A DNA stretch of 64,000 nt from Hyposmocoma kahamanoa. Its lineage: Eukaryota > Arthropoda > Insecta > Lepidoptera > Cosmopterigidae. Location of the stretch: positions 2,771,226-2,835,225 of the forward strand of contig NW_020653856.1 in NCBI RefSeq assembly GCF_003589595.1, written 5' to 3'. Positions 43,750 through 55,517 of this stretch are shown here, piece by piece. A model generated the notes under the pieces. That model saw only the letters and a program-made list of their open reading frames with translations, did not search any database and was not told where the DNA came from. The translations under genes and the position numbers were made by a program. Position 1 is the stretch's first letter; each line of letters opens with the position of its first letter.

Positions 43750-44810
43750 AAATCCCAGATTTCTCGAAACTGATTACATTTGACAATTCGTATTATTTAT
43801 TAAAATTTGTGTAAATTGGTGACAAATTATTACTTTCTATTAAGTATTTGCTACAAATCATTGTCGCAAAAAAATAATATGGCTGTTGTGTGTCTACAAG
43901 TATCTACTTACGTATATAAATACTTTGATCAGCTAAAGTCCATACTAAGAAAACCATCACAATTAAGATAAATTAACACCCTCAATTCCGATTTACGCTT
44001 GTTATTTTTGGACCGTCGGCGTCGATTTTTTTTAATGGAGAAGCAACAGTTACTAAATTATAACCAACTACTTCATCAGCAGGTCTGAAGATGACAGTAA
44101 TAAGAAAGTTACGATATGAACACTTGTATCACGTCTGTTTGTATTATTTTACGAGGTCCTAGCTTAAATAGATTCTATGTCAAAAAATGAAAATCAAAAT
44201 AATCTTTACTTTACAGGTAAGCATTATTACACTTGACACCGTCACATTGGTTAAACTGTACCGCTCATTCGTAAAGCAGATTCCCTTGAAAAGAATGAGC
44301 AAAAAACTCTAGGGGTTGCTCCTTTGTAAATAACATTTGAGCACATTCAACATTTACAATATTTTTTTTTGTTTTCAGAGATCGAGACTACCTCCATGAG
44401 CTAAACGGGTTACTACCACGGATTTTTGTCATCCAAGTACGCAGAAGTTGTATAATAACCTTTAGTATAAAGTTTTTGTTTGTGTGAACTTGTGACTTTT
44501 TGAAGACGACTATCAAGAACAGCTAGTTTATTTTGATTCCTCGTATTAATGTTATATCTGTGACTGTATAAGGTTAATGATAATAACGTGCTGTGTAACT
44601 TTGAAACGGAATTACTGGCAGCTGTGTGTCACCGTCAAAAACTCTATGAACGAAAACTGTCGACTATGATTTAAACGTTTAGTTGTTGTATTGTTAATAT
44701 TACCAATCAGCACATACTTGTTCAACAAAGGAAAAAAAACAAAAATATCCACTGAGTGCTTTCAGATCGATACGGGACGGTAGTGTTGAACATTTTCGCC
44801 GTATGTTCCT
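43750..44810. other. No recognisable gene
   Basis: AT-rich. A polypyrimidine tract ending TTTTCAG at about 44373-44379 could be a splice acceptor, but no coding exon follows it convincingly. Confidence 0.35.
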
Positions 44811-44813
44811 ATG

Positions 44814-44883
44814 GGAGATGTAGCTCAGCGGTAGAGCGTTCGCTTTGTAAGCGATAGACCTGAGTTCGATCCTCAGCATCTTC
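44814..44883 (+). tRNA. tRNA-like gene, anticodon loop TGT (Thr by anticodon)
   Basis: All four arms form by eye: acceptor GGAGATG/CATCTTC (one G-U), D arm GCTC/GAGC, anticodon arm TTCGC-TTTGTAA-GCGAT (outermost pair T-T mismatched), T arm CTGAG-TTCGATC-CTCAG; about 70 nt plus discriminator A. Internal promoter: A box TAGCTCAGCGG, B box GTTCGATCC. A seven-T polymerase III terminator lies about 20 bp downstream (near 44903-44909). The loop puts TGT at the anticodon (Thr), but the acceptor and D arm look more like Ala tRNA. It may be a genuine gene, a recently diverged copy or a pseudogene. Confidence 0.65.
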
Positions 44884-44899
44884 ATTCTGGATACAGATC

Positions 44900-44911
44900 G
44901 ACTTTTTTTGT
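44900..44911 (+). terminator. Pol III terminator of the tRNA
   Basis: Uninterrupted T run just downstream of the tRNA 3' end. Confidence 0.55.
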
Positions 44912-45199
44912 TTCTACAATATTAAAATTCATAATAAAAATAATGAAACAGCAAATGTAGTACAATCATAGGGCATCAATTCACACAAATTAATTTTAGT
45001 ACATATTTAAAACTGTACACAGCGACACATGAATAAAATGAAATAATATTTCTAGTATTGAATCACGAAAACTCTATGTCATACAAAATCAGAAGTATAT
45101 GAAATATAAAAAAGAAATGCAAAACTGTCTAAACAACATCTTACGATTGATCAAGTAAAATTCATTTCGTAGCAGAAAAGATACTTGTGAAAGTACTGT

Positions 45200-45432
45200 C
45201 ACCTTACCAGTTTCTGTCGTCAAGTAGTAATGATAGCATTACTGTGTTCTGGTTAAGCCGGAAAGATAAGGGCACTGGTGAAATTACAGGCACGTGGGAC
45301 TTGTCATCTCATATCTCAGGGTGACGGGCAATGTTTCAATGCCCCTCAGATCTTTGCGATTTAAAGCTCTGAGTGCACATCATCAGCTGCACGACTGGTT
45401 CATCCCGCCATTCGATATTATAAAACAAAAAT
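45200..45432 (+). repeat. SINE-like repeat (family S2)
   Basis: S2 copy from the GTCAAGTAGTAATGATAGCA segment to the A-rich tail. Confidence 0.75.
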
Positions 45433-45454
45433 TACAGAAGACATAAACGAACGA

Positions 45455-45725
45455 AGAGAATATTGTGGGTGGGATATACTCAAAAGGCTTACAATGCTCT
45501 GCGCGTCCAATATAATAACGCCTTCAGGGTGCTGTTGCGGCTGCCGCGTTTCTGTAGTGCTTCCACCATGTTTGTTGAAGCACGCACAGACGGCTTCGAT
45601 GCCGTATGGCGCAAAAAAACGGCCTCACTTGTGGACAGAGTGCGGGGCAGCAGTAACAGCATCCTGAAGATGATAAGTAGTAGGTACGATTGTCCTATTA
45701 TGTGGACTCTGGCACAGAGGACAAA
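45455..45725 (+). pseudogene. LINE C-terminal domain remnant
   Basis: A 95-codon open frame with YTQKAYNALRVQYNNAFRVL, PRFCSAS, EARTDGFDAVWRKK and RVRGSSNSI. I recognise this block from the region downstream of the RT in insect non-LTR elements. No RT motifs are attached, so it is a 3' fragment; a later poly(T)/poly(A) run at 45782-45828 may mark its end. Confidence 0.65.
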
Positions 45726-45780
45726 GTCATTCTTAATTATTAAGTACTAATATAGGCGAATTATTAACATTTTTTTGGAC

Positions 45781-45781
<1 letters not shown>

Positions 45782-45828
<47 letters not shown>
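45782..45828. repeat. Poly(T)-poly(A) junction
   Basis: 19 T directly followed by 28 A. Such a junction can arise from two tail-to-tail insertions or from an assembly error. Confidence 0.9.
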
Positions 45829-45829
<1 letters not shown>

Positions 45830-46139
45830 ATTCACCACACAAAGCCACCATCGGCAAAAAATATAGCAGTCTGGTGCAGATACGAGAAACACATTAAGAT
45901 ACTACAGAGCACGAACAAGCGGGGATTTATTATGAAATACAGTTACCGCTGCTGACATTCACAGCAAAGCTGGTGATTACATGGACGTAAATTAAATCTC
46001 AATTTCACACGAAAATTCAAAAAAAGCAAAAGAAAATCGTCTTCATCATTTGTGACGAGATCTAGAGATGCGTGAAAATTAGACTGAAAGAAGTTGTACG
46101 TGGTTTAATTTTCATATTCAAAGCACTTTTATGTTACTC

Positions 46140-46285
46140 GGGAGTGGCTTTTTTATAAGATCAATTGAAGGGACGAACAAGTCGTATCTACGCATGGAGA
46201 TAAGGGAAATTGTCACTTATCTCCTCGCGTATCACACAAATATCCATAGCAGTTGCAGTGCCACACAGAGCTTTAAAGGACTATC
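46140..46285 (-). repeat. S2 fragment, diverged
   Basis: GGGACGAACAAGTCGT and GCAGTTGCAGTGCCAC mark the family; an insertion lies between. Confidence 0.55.
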
Positions 46286-46589
46286 CACACATATCAGCGC
46301 CGTGCTAGTTTGTGCGAACTTCGCAGTACAAAATATACGCAGCGTTTTTTTTTTGAGCCCCTGACAGAGCACTTCCCGGGCACGGCTCTTATGTGTGTGG
46401 TTAGTCCGTACATCGTAAAGATCTGGAGGCTGCTGCTGGAGACTGCCAAATAAAGATTTGGCCACTTAGGTCATTATGTGACTTATAAATTATGAACATA
46501 AAAATAAACAAACATAACTGCCATAAAAGGAAAGAATACACACTGGTATTTAATTTAAATAAATAATGTCCGTTAAATCGTACAAATAT

Positions 46590-46800
46590 GCCTTTTTATG
46601 ACATCAAATGACGGGTCGAACAAGTCGTGTGCCTCGTAGTAAGCGACACGCCTGTCCATTACAGTTGTAGTGACTCAGAGCCATAAATCGCAAAGATATA
46701 AGGGACACTGCCACTGCGCCCGTCATCCTGAGACATAAGGTGACAAATCCCATGTGCCTGTAATTTCATTAGCGTAAACTCTTTCACAAGGAGTTCTACT
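46590..46800 (-). repeat. SINE-like repeat (family S2), head deleted
   Basis: Clear minus-strand S2 with the segment between TAATTTCA and CTCTTTCACAA deleted. Confidence 0.75.
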
Positions 46801-47179
46801 ACTTATGTTACGTATGTGGATTATTCCCCAAAAATTTCGGTGTTATTATTTGGATAATATTATTTTGCGAACCAATTTTTCCCGAAAATATAACGGCATC
46901 ATTTCAGTGCACCCTATATTAGCGTAATTATCGTATATCATGTTTTCGGTAATGCATGGTAAGTGTTATTATTCACCATCATTTTGTGATTAAGACTCGT
47001 GCATGTAAATGCTGAAAAAAGAATTTCAAAGTTGCTGAATCAAAATATGGAAAAAAGCAAATTGTGCAACATTTATAATCACTTTATTCCCTTGAACCGT
47101 CGAAGTTCATCAATAAATATTAAAAAAAACCAGTTAGTTTTTTATAGGCACTTCTATTAGTACGTATGAGGTTGTTTTT

Positions 47180-47478
47180 TCTTTAACATCAAGTGACAGG
47201 GCGAACAAGTCGTGCACCTGATGGTAAGCTACATGCCTGTCCATAACAGTTACAGTGCCACTCAGAGCTTTAAATTGCAAAGATCTGAGGGGCACTACCA
47301 CTGCGCCCGTCATCCTGAGACATAAGTTGACAAGTCCCATGTGCCTGTAATTTCACCAGCACCCTTACCTTTCAAAACCGGAACACATTAATGCTGACAT
47401 TACTGCTTGGCGGCAGAAATAGATAAGGTGGCAGTACTACCCTGGACAAACTCTTTCACAAGGAATTCTACTGCTCCC
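47180..47478 (-). repeat. SINE-like repeat (family S2), reference copy
   Basis: The cleanest full-length copy in the window, used here to define the family: from the T-rich end through TCATCCTGAGACATAAG to TTCACAAGGAATTCTACTGC. Confidence 0.85.
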
Positions 47479-47479
47479 G

Positions 47480-48250
47480 GGGTATACAGGATGTTTCTGT
47501 GGTGGACGGATGCATTGACTTTGATTAATAATTCTCGATTTAAAAAAAATCGTAGTAAATGCTCTCATCGATTGATGTGTCTATTACAGGGTCATCTGTG
47601 TACAACCCCATAATTACATTACAATTATCTACTCCTTATTTAGTGTTGGCATTATTTGTGGTTGGTAACACCACTGAATTAGGAGTACAGTAGTATTTGC
47701 TGAAATCCGAAAACTGTATAAGTAATCTGTGATTAACGGTGCTGGTTATTCATTAAGCACTATTTCTTAGTTATGTATTATTTGTAATGTGTAACTGTTT
47801 TTGGTGACACTAATAAATAAATTGAAAAGAAACGCACTGCAGTAAAGTCACTAACTAAACATGAACAAATAGGCAGACAAAAAAGAGGATCAAACACAGA
47901 CACAAAAAAGGCTGACTCAGCTTAATGATAGCCAAAACAAAAGCTAGCCACAGCTAATATTCTCTCATAGCCTCGATGTACAATTAGGACTTGGTATTTT
48001 ACTAGAATGAAGGCTTATTATTTATTAAAGATTTTTACCAAATCTGCTCGTTGATATGTAGAATCTTATAGGATGTTCCCATCTCCAAGTTAGGCAAATA
48101 TAGTAAACTTGATGATGTACATTATATATTTTTGAAGACTCCTGTTTTAACAGTGAAAGCTAAAGTTTTATGTATTGGTTGTGCTAGTGGAAATCCATCT
48201 CTGTCTATCTCAATCAGAGACAGACGCAATGTCTTGTATGTGCATGTATT
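47480..48250. other. No recognisable gene
   Basis: ATACAGGATGTTTCTG at 47489 and an AATAAATAAATTG end near 47812 may be LINE-type debris; no coding frame supported. Confidence 0.35.
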
Positions 48251-48251
48251 G

Positions 48252-48438
48252 GTAAGTGTCCTGGTGAAATTACAGGCACATGGGACTTGTTAATTGTGTC
48301 TCAGGGTGACGGGTGCAGTGGCCCTCAAATGTTAGTGATGTAAAGCTCTAAGTGGCACTGCAACTGTTACGGATAGGCGTGTCGCTTACCATTAAGCACA
48401 CGACTTGTCCACCGCGCCACTTGATACCATAAAAAATG
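48252..48438 (+). repeat. SINE-like repeat (family S2), 5'-truncated
   Basis: From TGGTGAAATTACAGGCACAT to the A-rich tail after TTGATACCAT. Confidence 0.8.
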
Positions 48439-48439
48439 T

Positions 48440-49300
48440 ATGCATATTTTTATTCTAAACAAAGTCGACCACTTTAGAGGTTCTTTTTAGCGGCATTTAA
48501 AAGCTTGATTATATTTTTATTATAAATGGAAATTTATCTCAAATATAAAGGTCAACAAAATAATTTACGGAACTAGTTACAATCACCACTTGCAAACAAA
48601 ACTATTTTGGGTGTGGGATACTTCAATTTTTCTGGCAATTTTGAGGAAGGTGATGGATGATAAAGGCAGAGAAAGACGTAGTAGACGTATTAAGTTTCCC
48701 TGTAGATATATTTATATCTTCAAGCGTATGGAATATTCACAATGAACTGAGAGTTCACCGAAACCACAAAACGTAGTTAACTAATTAGTAAATCACATCG
48801 CCTTTGAACGTAACCCTAAGGCGATGCTACCTATTCACTAACTTAAAGTAACATATCCTTTGGGAGGCAAAATCACTGGAACTTCTCGTGATATTATATG
48901 AAGAGAAATGTTTCGGAAATAATTGGAAGAACTTCGTATTCAGTTTATTCTTGTTCTGGGCAGAGTAGATCGATGGGGCATAGACATTCCATCACAAGAT
49001 CAAGATTATTAATAATCGCATGGAATGGCAGCAAAATTGGTTAACTTTGATAAAGTAGTAAAAAGAGGTGGTAACCTAGACTAATTATCAATTTAAATAT
49101 TAACAATCTAAATCACGTAGTAACTATTAAGTAATGTACCAGTACAATACATTTCTCTATGTAACGTATATTTTTCTGAATATTTAGTATCAATATCTAT
49201 AGCTAACGGTGAAAGAAAATATCCCTATGAAGACTGTACGCTGTTATGTACCTGGATCATCTTCTCATCGTACAAGTCAGAGTGTAGTATTAGTCATAAC
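48440..49300. other. No recognisable gene
   Basis: AT-rich; a trace of family R (CACGTAGTAACTATTAAGTA) lies at 49113-49132. Confidence 0.4.
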
Positions 49301-49309
49301 AACCAAAGC

Positions 49310-49620
49310 ATGGCTCCGTCACTCACTCAAGGTTACGCGATAAGTGCCTACCGCCGAGTGTACCGACGTCGGCACAAGCGCTCATACAAGCCTTTCATTT
49401 ATGAACATTTGGCTCCACACTGCTGCATACGACGGGCAACGTCATTTTCACCTCTCTGTGCGTGTACTTAAGCTCCTTTTTCCTCGTAGTGAGCGCCTGG
49501 TGTCATTACTCAGATTTAGTAGGCTATTATAGCGTGGATATTTTCGATTTTGTGTGAGTGATGTATCTATTACGTAGTAACTATTAAGTAATCTGTGACC
49601 AAAGTACGTCTTAATGTACT
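49310..49620 (+). repeat. Repeat family R, full copy
   Basis: Reverse-complement partner of 14375-14690; ends with ATTACGTAGTAACTATTAAG and TAATCTGTGACC. It has no SINE at the point where composite P copies have one. Confidence 0.65.
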
Positions 49621-50009
49621 TATAGGCATCTTTCGCTGCAGCTAGAATTGGATAATTCGTGTGACATAACTTTAGCGAAAGAAAGAAAAAAAAGAAAGAA
49701 AACTCTCAGACAATATTAATTTATTAACACGTAGAAAACGAAAAGGAAAGGCTGTCACGAAAAATAATAAAATGATAATAAAGAGTACAATCAGTATAAA
49801 ACACTTCCCATTAAACAGTCCATAAAAAAGGGCGCATATATGCAAATCTAACCATTTAAAAACAGTAAATCACGTGAAGTTTGAGTTTTACATGAAGATG
49901 AACCGAGTGCACGTCCTCTCGTTTTGAGAACCTTGATGGGATTGATGACGCAACGAACCAACGTAAGAACAGTGGAAGAAAAAAGGAAGTCTAATACAAT
50001 CCAAAATTT

Positions 50010-50090
50010 TAAAAGTGCTTAGGAACCAGTAAAGAAGGTGATAAAATGGTGGGATGACGACAATAAACAACAGGCATCCAATTCTGCTGG
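50010..50090 (+). pseudogene. LINE C-terminal scrap
   Basis: IKWWDDDNKQQA matches the RW-DDI type end and the 12215-12350 scrap. Frameshifted. Confidence 0.35.
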
Positions 50091-50099
50091 TTGTCTACT

Positions 50100-51990
50100 T
50101 CTAGATCGAAGAAAACTCTTTTCGCTCCCTCAAATAGATACGTCTAAGTCAAAAAAGGTTCACAATCATTGAAAATCTTTCTAAATCTCTAATCTACTGT
50201 TGCTTAAACCATCTCCTACGAGGAAACCCGGGTTCAGCTATTAAAATTGAAATCGTAAAATAAAAACATGACTGAAACTGAAACGATGTAATCTCATTCT
50301 GGTCCGCTTGGCCTAAGTCGATTTTCCTTTTTTGGGATAACATCGACAACTGACATAACTCTAGAGAAAGCCTTCAGATTTAGACATATGTTGTTTATTA
50401 TTTTATCTTTAACTTTAACCAAAATCTTTCCAGAAATGAATGACAATAAATTAGTAAAAGAATCTTCAAAGTCGGTTCGGTGAAATCAAAATTATACGAC
50501 GACGATAAAGATGCGGCTAGCAGTTTTAAGATTTTAAGACAGAAACAAATCAATTAAAATCGAGAATAGATATTTTACAGTCAAACGTATTCAATGTTAT
50601 TTATTGTTTCAATGCCAGCGTTTTATTTTGTCCGATCGGATGATGGATGAGCTAAAACCGTCTGGTGATCGATCAACTAAAAACAATGGAAAATGTGTAA
50701 TGTTTAAAACAGAAAATCTTCACCATTAAGCCCCTTTATTATAACAGGACAAAGGTCTGACGACATGTTTACAATTCTGAAAGATTTTTCCGAATACATT
50801 TTTTGTAAGCTTGTCTTGGACGCTCGCTCTCCTATCCCTAAGTATAATTGGGCCCTTTTATAACATGTACTCTGTACGTATAAAGGCGCTCTTTTTAGAT
50901 CACCTGCTTGAAACACACAAGCGATTCTCGACCATGAAATTTGTAAAAGTAGAGTCCTTCTTCAGATGGATTTTTTCATGCATGGAGGTCTAGCCGCCGG
51001 GAGCAAGCAAGTGTTCAAGTTTGATCGGTTGGTATATTATGGATGCCTCAGGGTAACATCTAGAAACAGTCTCGTGAACACAGACATATATCTAGATAGA
51101 CACCGCAAGTGTACATACTTCGTGTGCCCAAAGTAAGTGGAATTCACTTAGTTGCCGCTGCTACACTTCAGAACGCGCTCGACTGTTATCATGATAAACA
51201 CCAGTCGAAAACGTGAAAAATGCATAAGTGTGCCATTATAAACCGCAAAAGCACCATAACTGTGTGTAAACGGGTAAAAAGGAACGTTTTCTTCCACGGG
51301 CAAGTGATTTTGTAATCAGAAGATGCATAATTTATTTTAAAAACAATTATTTTGGTTTCGTATGAATTTCGAGAAAACAAATATGCAACCGAGTGTATGC
51401 TTCATGATTTGTAATACATTGCGGCTTTTACTTGGTACGATATATTTGTGATCCTTTGTTAATACGCCACGAATATCGAACGAATGCACTTTTGTATAAT
51501 GCATTCAGTTTCGTGGTACGGCCGCTAGTACATTTCTTTGGCCAAATTTGACATTTAGTGATGTATACGTTAGTCAACACCGTTCTCGATTCTGTTCGAT
51601 TTTGAAAACAAAGGGACGAAAATTATTATGACCTTAGCAATATTATAAAATATTCTATAACTCCTTTGTTGTAACGTTTCGTTTTTTTTTCAGTTCTGTA
51701 GTATCAATTATCAGTAGTATCTGTAATTTTGATAATTTTTGCAGCACGTTGCCTCGAATGTCCGAATACAGTGAGCAAATAATTACATACATCGCCGGAT
51801 GTGTAGTATGAGTAATATAAAAATATATAATGCAAAGAATTAACAGTGCACTGTCTTTACAAAAACTTGGAGTTGGTCATATCAGTTCGTTGCTTTCGAG
51901 GGCGAAGATGGTCTAGTTTATCCCACCTAAGGTGCTATCCAAATATGCAGAGTAGCAGAGTTAGAAATCCGAGAAATAATAAACAAATCA
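50100..51990. other. Stretch without recognised genes
   Basis: About 1.9 kb, AT-rich. Only short frames; nothing familiar. Confidence 0.4.
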
Positions 51991-51994
51991 CAAA

Positions 51995-52175
51995 AATTTC
52001 ATTAAGTAAACCTCTTTTGATTTATAAGATTTTACCATATTTTGTCAGCAGTAACATTTTCATTTGTCTCGCCATTTATCAATTTGATCAATTACCAACA
52101 GAAAATCATCTAGTAAAATTAATGAAGGCAGTCGCAAGTTCATATATTGACGTGCGTTTTCATTATTTAAGTTAA
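51995..52175 (+). pseudogene. Possible coding scrap, unrecognised
   Basis: The end of a 109-codon frame, LIYKILPYFVSSNIFICLAI then YQFDQLPTENHLVKLMKAVA, has a protein-like composition ('IPYFVxSxxFIR'-type blocks occur in some transposase-related proteins), but the match is loose. Confidence 0.2.
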
Positions 52176-52619
52176 TCGATAAGATCTTCTATTACAAAAA
52201 GATGTTATATAGTAAGCTATATTTAAAGTTTTAAAATTTTATTGGAAGGACAATAATTTTAATATTTGAAGTCGATTAAAAATTAAAGTCTTAATTTTTT
52301 TTAAGTAGTCAACATTTTTTAAAAACAAGTAAAATAAATGACTTAACTATCTTATCTTATTCTATTACGACTACTTGAACAAAAATTATTATATTTAGAA
52401 TCGATTAATTGAATGGAATACGCGTGTTTACGAGTATTCCGTTCAATCAATCGATTTAGAGCGAGCGGAAGGAGGTTTCCATCACTAAATATTTCTTGTG
52501 ACGTCTGTACAAAAAATGTGGCACGCTTGGTTTTTATACAAATTGCTGTACTTGCGGTGTCTATCTAAATAAATGCCTGTGCTCGTGAACTATAATCTGC
52601 GTACCCCCAGAAAAGCAAG

Positions 52620-53003
52620 CAAACTTTGTTATAATTATTAATACAAAGATCGAACACTCAGAAAAAATTCCTTCGATCCGGTCGGATTCGAACCGACGCA
52701 CGTCTTCTTGCATACCGTGCCAGACGCTATACCAACTAAGCCACGGAACGAACCAACGGACCTCACGACTTTTTCTATGTGTTTGCGTCGTGTCTTTGTA
52801 TTTGGTTTATCAACGACTTTTTAGTCGTAGCGCCATCTATGAGAAATCTATGAAAGATTTATCAGTTAGTATAGCGTCTGCCACGGTATGCAAGAATCGA
52901 AGGAATTTTTTCTGAGTGATCGATCTTTGTATTAATAATTATAACAAACTAGAGGAGTAATTTCACAAAAAATAATTGAATATCAATTCAATAAAAATTT
53001 AAT
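52620..53003. mobile_element. Palindromic tRNA-core element (family T), rearranged
   Basis: A minus-strand unit (52625-52855; GGATTCGAACCGACG is the B-box part) is followed by a partial plus-strand unit (52861-52950; GTTAGTATAGCGTCTGCC), then the family end CTAGAGGAGTAATTTCAC and AATTGAATATCAATTCAATA. The two halves face each other as at 42344-42849. Confidence 0.65.
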
Positions 53004-53595
53004 CAAGCTAACTTTGTTATCCAGCAAATATTGCATCGTGCTTTAATATTGAGTAGCTCAATTTACTGAGACTGATCAATTTACTGGGGACGATTGAACC
53101 GGCTACAATCAGGAGTGGCTATTTTTAACTCTTTTAATTGAATAAAAATGACAAAGCCTGTGGCGAATTGCATTACTGATCTGTATGTGACAAAGTCTGT
53201 TGCTGATTCATATTTTTGTGCCGACCTGATGAACGAATCGACGATGATAAAGTATAGTCTTAGATGTAGCCATGTGAAATAAACTTATGAAAGTTATTAA
53301 AACCGAAGTGAAATAAAAATAGTTGTTATTTGTTATGCAGCGAAGGAAGCTGAGATTAAAAATAAAATCCTGAGCGTAGCAAGAGTTTCAAGGCTCGAGA
53401 CGTAAACCAACATTCCCGAGCGAAACACACAACTTTTCACCTCACTATAGCGAGGAAAATGGTAGATGAAAGAAAAACAGTTGAACTATAACAAATAAGT
53501 TTTATTCATTTATACATCAAAACTAATTTAATAAACAAAATTAGTTACCGTTGTCAATTTAATGTAAACAACGAATTTATTTTACATAAATAAAT

Positions 53596-53642
53596 AATGG
53601 ACGACAAATCGCGTACTTCAAGTACGCGATTTGTCGTCCATT
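53596..53642. repeat. 47-bp near-perfect palindrome
   Basis: Arms of 23 bp (53596-53618 and 53620-53642) match perfectly around one C. The match stops abruptly on both sides. It contains AAATCGCG and its inverse. Confidence 0.95.
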
Positions 53643-53696
53643 GTGCCATTATGTTTTATAAATCGAGCGAAAGAAAAAGTTCGAATTTTAAAAACC

Positions 53697-53718
53697 TTTT
53701 CCACGTTAGCGTGGAAAA
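53697..53718. repeat. Short hairpin
   Basis: TTTTCCACG and CGTGGAAAA separated by TTAG, 55 bp downstream of the 47-bp palindrome. Confidence 0.7.
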
Positions 53719-54289
53719 AACGCTTTCTCTAATAATATTAGGCTTTAGTTTGTTGTTTATCCATCATTGTTCTTTTTCACCTCATGTGTACTATCCACAA
53801 TAGCAGTTCGTCGGTTCTGCTGCTGCCTTAATGTTGGTGTTTTTCACCAATCCGTTGGTCAACACTAAGTGATCGCATTCCTCGAAACTGACACTTAGGC
53901 CCAAGCCTAGTGACCGCCATTTAGGAAATAATAAATACGCTTTTGCGTGCAGATTTCTAATTAGAAAGAAATCCTTTCCGAGCTAGTGCGGTGAAAAATT
54001 ACTTTCTGCATTAAAGTGTTATTAATGTAAATATTAAACTTGAATTGACATTAAAGTTATAGTTATTAAGTACGTATTATTAAAACAAGCCGCTAAAGTT
54101 TTGACAATTAATCTTAATAGCTCTTGGTACCTAAAAGTATAAACAATAGCTTTTAGTCTATTTTGACCGATCCCAGATACATTACATTTTAGTCAAAATC
54201 GTAACAATATAAATCCAAGTTCTTATATAACGATTTTCAACAAAATTTGGTATATTAAAAGGGTAGTTTGTCACCGCGCGATGCATTAG

Positions 54290-54400
54290 ACTGTCTGGGT
54301 AACCCAGGGGCCGGCAGCTACCTTGCCCAACAAATTAGCATAGCCATACAAAGGGGGAACGCTGCCAGCATCCTAGGCACCTTTCCACAGGGTCTCAATT
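54290..54400 (-). repeat. LINE-like fragment
   Basis: Inverse of 34212-34288, with more complete central part (GGGTAACCCAGGGGCCGGC). Confidence 0.4.
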
Positions 54401-54473
54401 TTATTAATATAATTAAATCCTAGTCTCTAGTATTCAGCTTTTATTGTCGCTTACTTATATATTATATTTTAAC

Positions 54474-54769
54474 CATTGACTTACAATTATATGAACGCCG
54501 GGTCCGCGCTAAAAAGTGTCCGAACTTATATTTTTAATTAGGGCGTTAAAATCGTATACAGAGCGTCATTCACGCTTTAGCCTTCGCTTGTTCGACTGAC
54601 AGCGAAGCAAGCAAAATTAGACAGTACTGCGATGACATTACAATTTAAATTCAACGTTTTAGCTTTTTCATATTCCTTTACATGTCACTACGTTTAAATA
54701 GATTGACTTGGGATATTTTTTTCGTGGTTTTTGTATTAGACCCGTCGTACATTTATTTGTAAGTCAATG
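54474..54769 (-). mobile_element. hAT-like MITE, copy 2
   Basis: 296 bp with terminal inverted repeats CATTGACTTACAA and a perfect 8-bp target duplication ATTTTAAC (54466-54473 and 54770-54777), as expected for the hAT superfamily. Opposite orientation to 10481-10760. No transposase. Confidence 0.85.
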
Positions 54770-54879
54770 ATTTTAACTAATAAATGACAGCCCCATTTCA
54801 TAAAAGGAAGCACACTAAAAAGATAGATGATGTGGAAATAGTGACCGATCAAAATTGGAATATAAAATGTTTGGATTGA

Positions 54880-55000
54880 ATAATTTTCAACAGTAACCAT
54901 GTGAACAGTAAAGAGACCAAAACGTTGGTTTGTTTGAAATGTGGTTTAGATAAAAAAACTTTCCTTTCCAATTTGTATCAATAGCGGAAACATAAAAATT
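54880..55000 (-). repeat. Diverged PLE terminal repeat
   Basis: AACAGTAACCATGTGAACAG, TAAAGAGACCAAAACGTTGG and TTTGTTTGAAA follow the order of the main PLE terminal repeat with many substitutions. An older relative. Confidence 0.5.
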
Positions 55001-55383
55001 GTAGAGCAAAAATTAAACTTTTTCAACGGAGTGTGAATAGAATGAAAAAATGTTTTAATATTTCTATACGCTTTGGACGTGCAAATTCTTTGCGCCAAAT
55101 TACCAAATTCGACGTAGGAACCGCAACAAGAAGAAGATGAAGTGAAGAACCAATTAAACTGAAATCTTGAAGTTGTATTGACATTTAGCTCTCAGAGGTT
55201 TAATAAGGAAAAGTCTAAAGTTTCAATCACGAACTGGAACGTTGCCAGCGCCTCATTTGTTGGAAGCACCCAAGGACAATACGTGATGGTTATCTTATAA
55301 AACAGGCCTTTCTAAGACGTCTGATTGATGATAATGGTTGGTAATGATTTGGGTGAGACCAATTAATCACTAATGTGAAGAAC

Positions 55384-55498
55384 AATAATAATAACGTATA
55401 TACTCAACATTGCCCCGCACTAGGAAAACCCTGTGACGCGGGTGTCATGGACATAAGTGGTAGTCCGGCATTGTAACCATTCGGCTACAGAGGCAGTT
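55384..55498 (-). repeat. tRNA-type SINE (family S1), middle deleted
   Basis: Tail and GCCCCGCACTAGG block joined directly to the A-box end (CCATTCGGCTACAGAGGCAG). Confidence 0.75.
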
Positions 55499-55517
55499 AG
55501 AAGAAAGAGGATATTAT

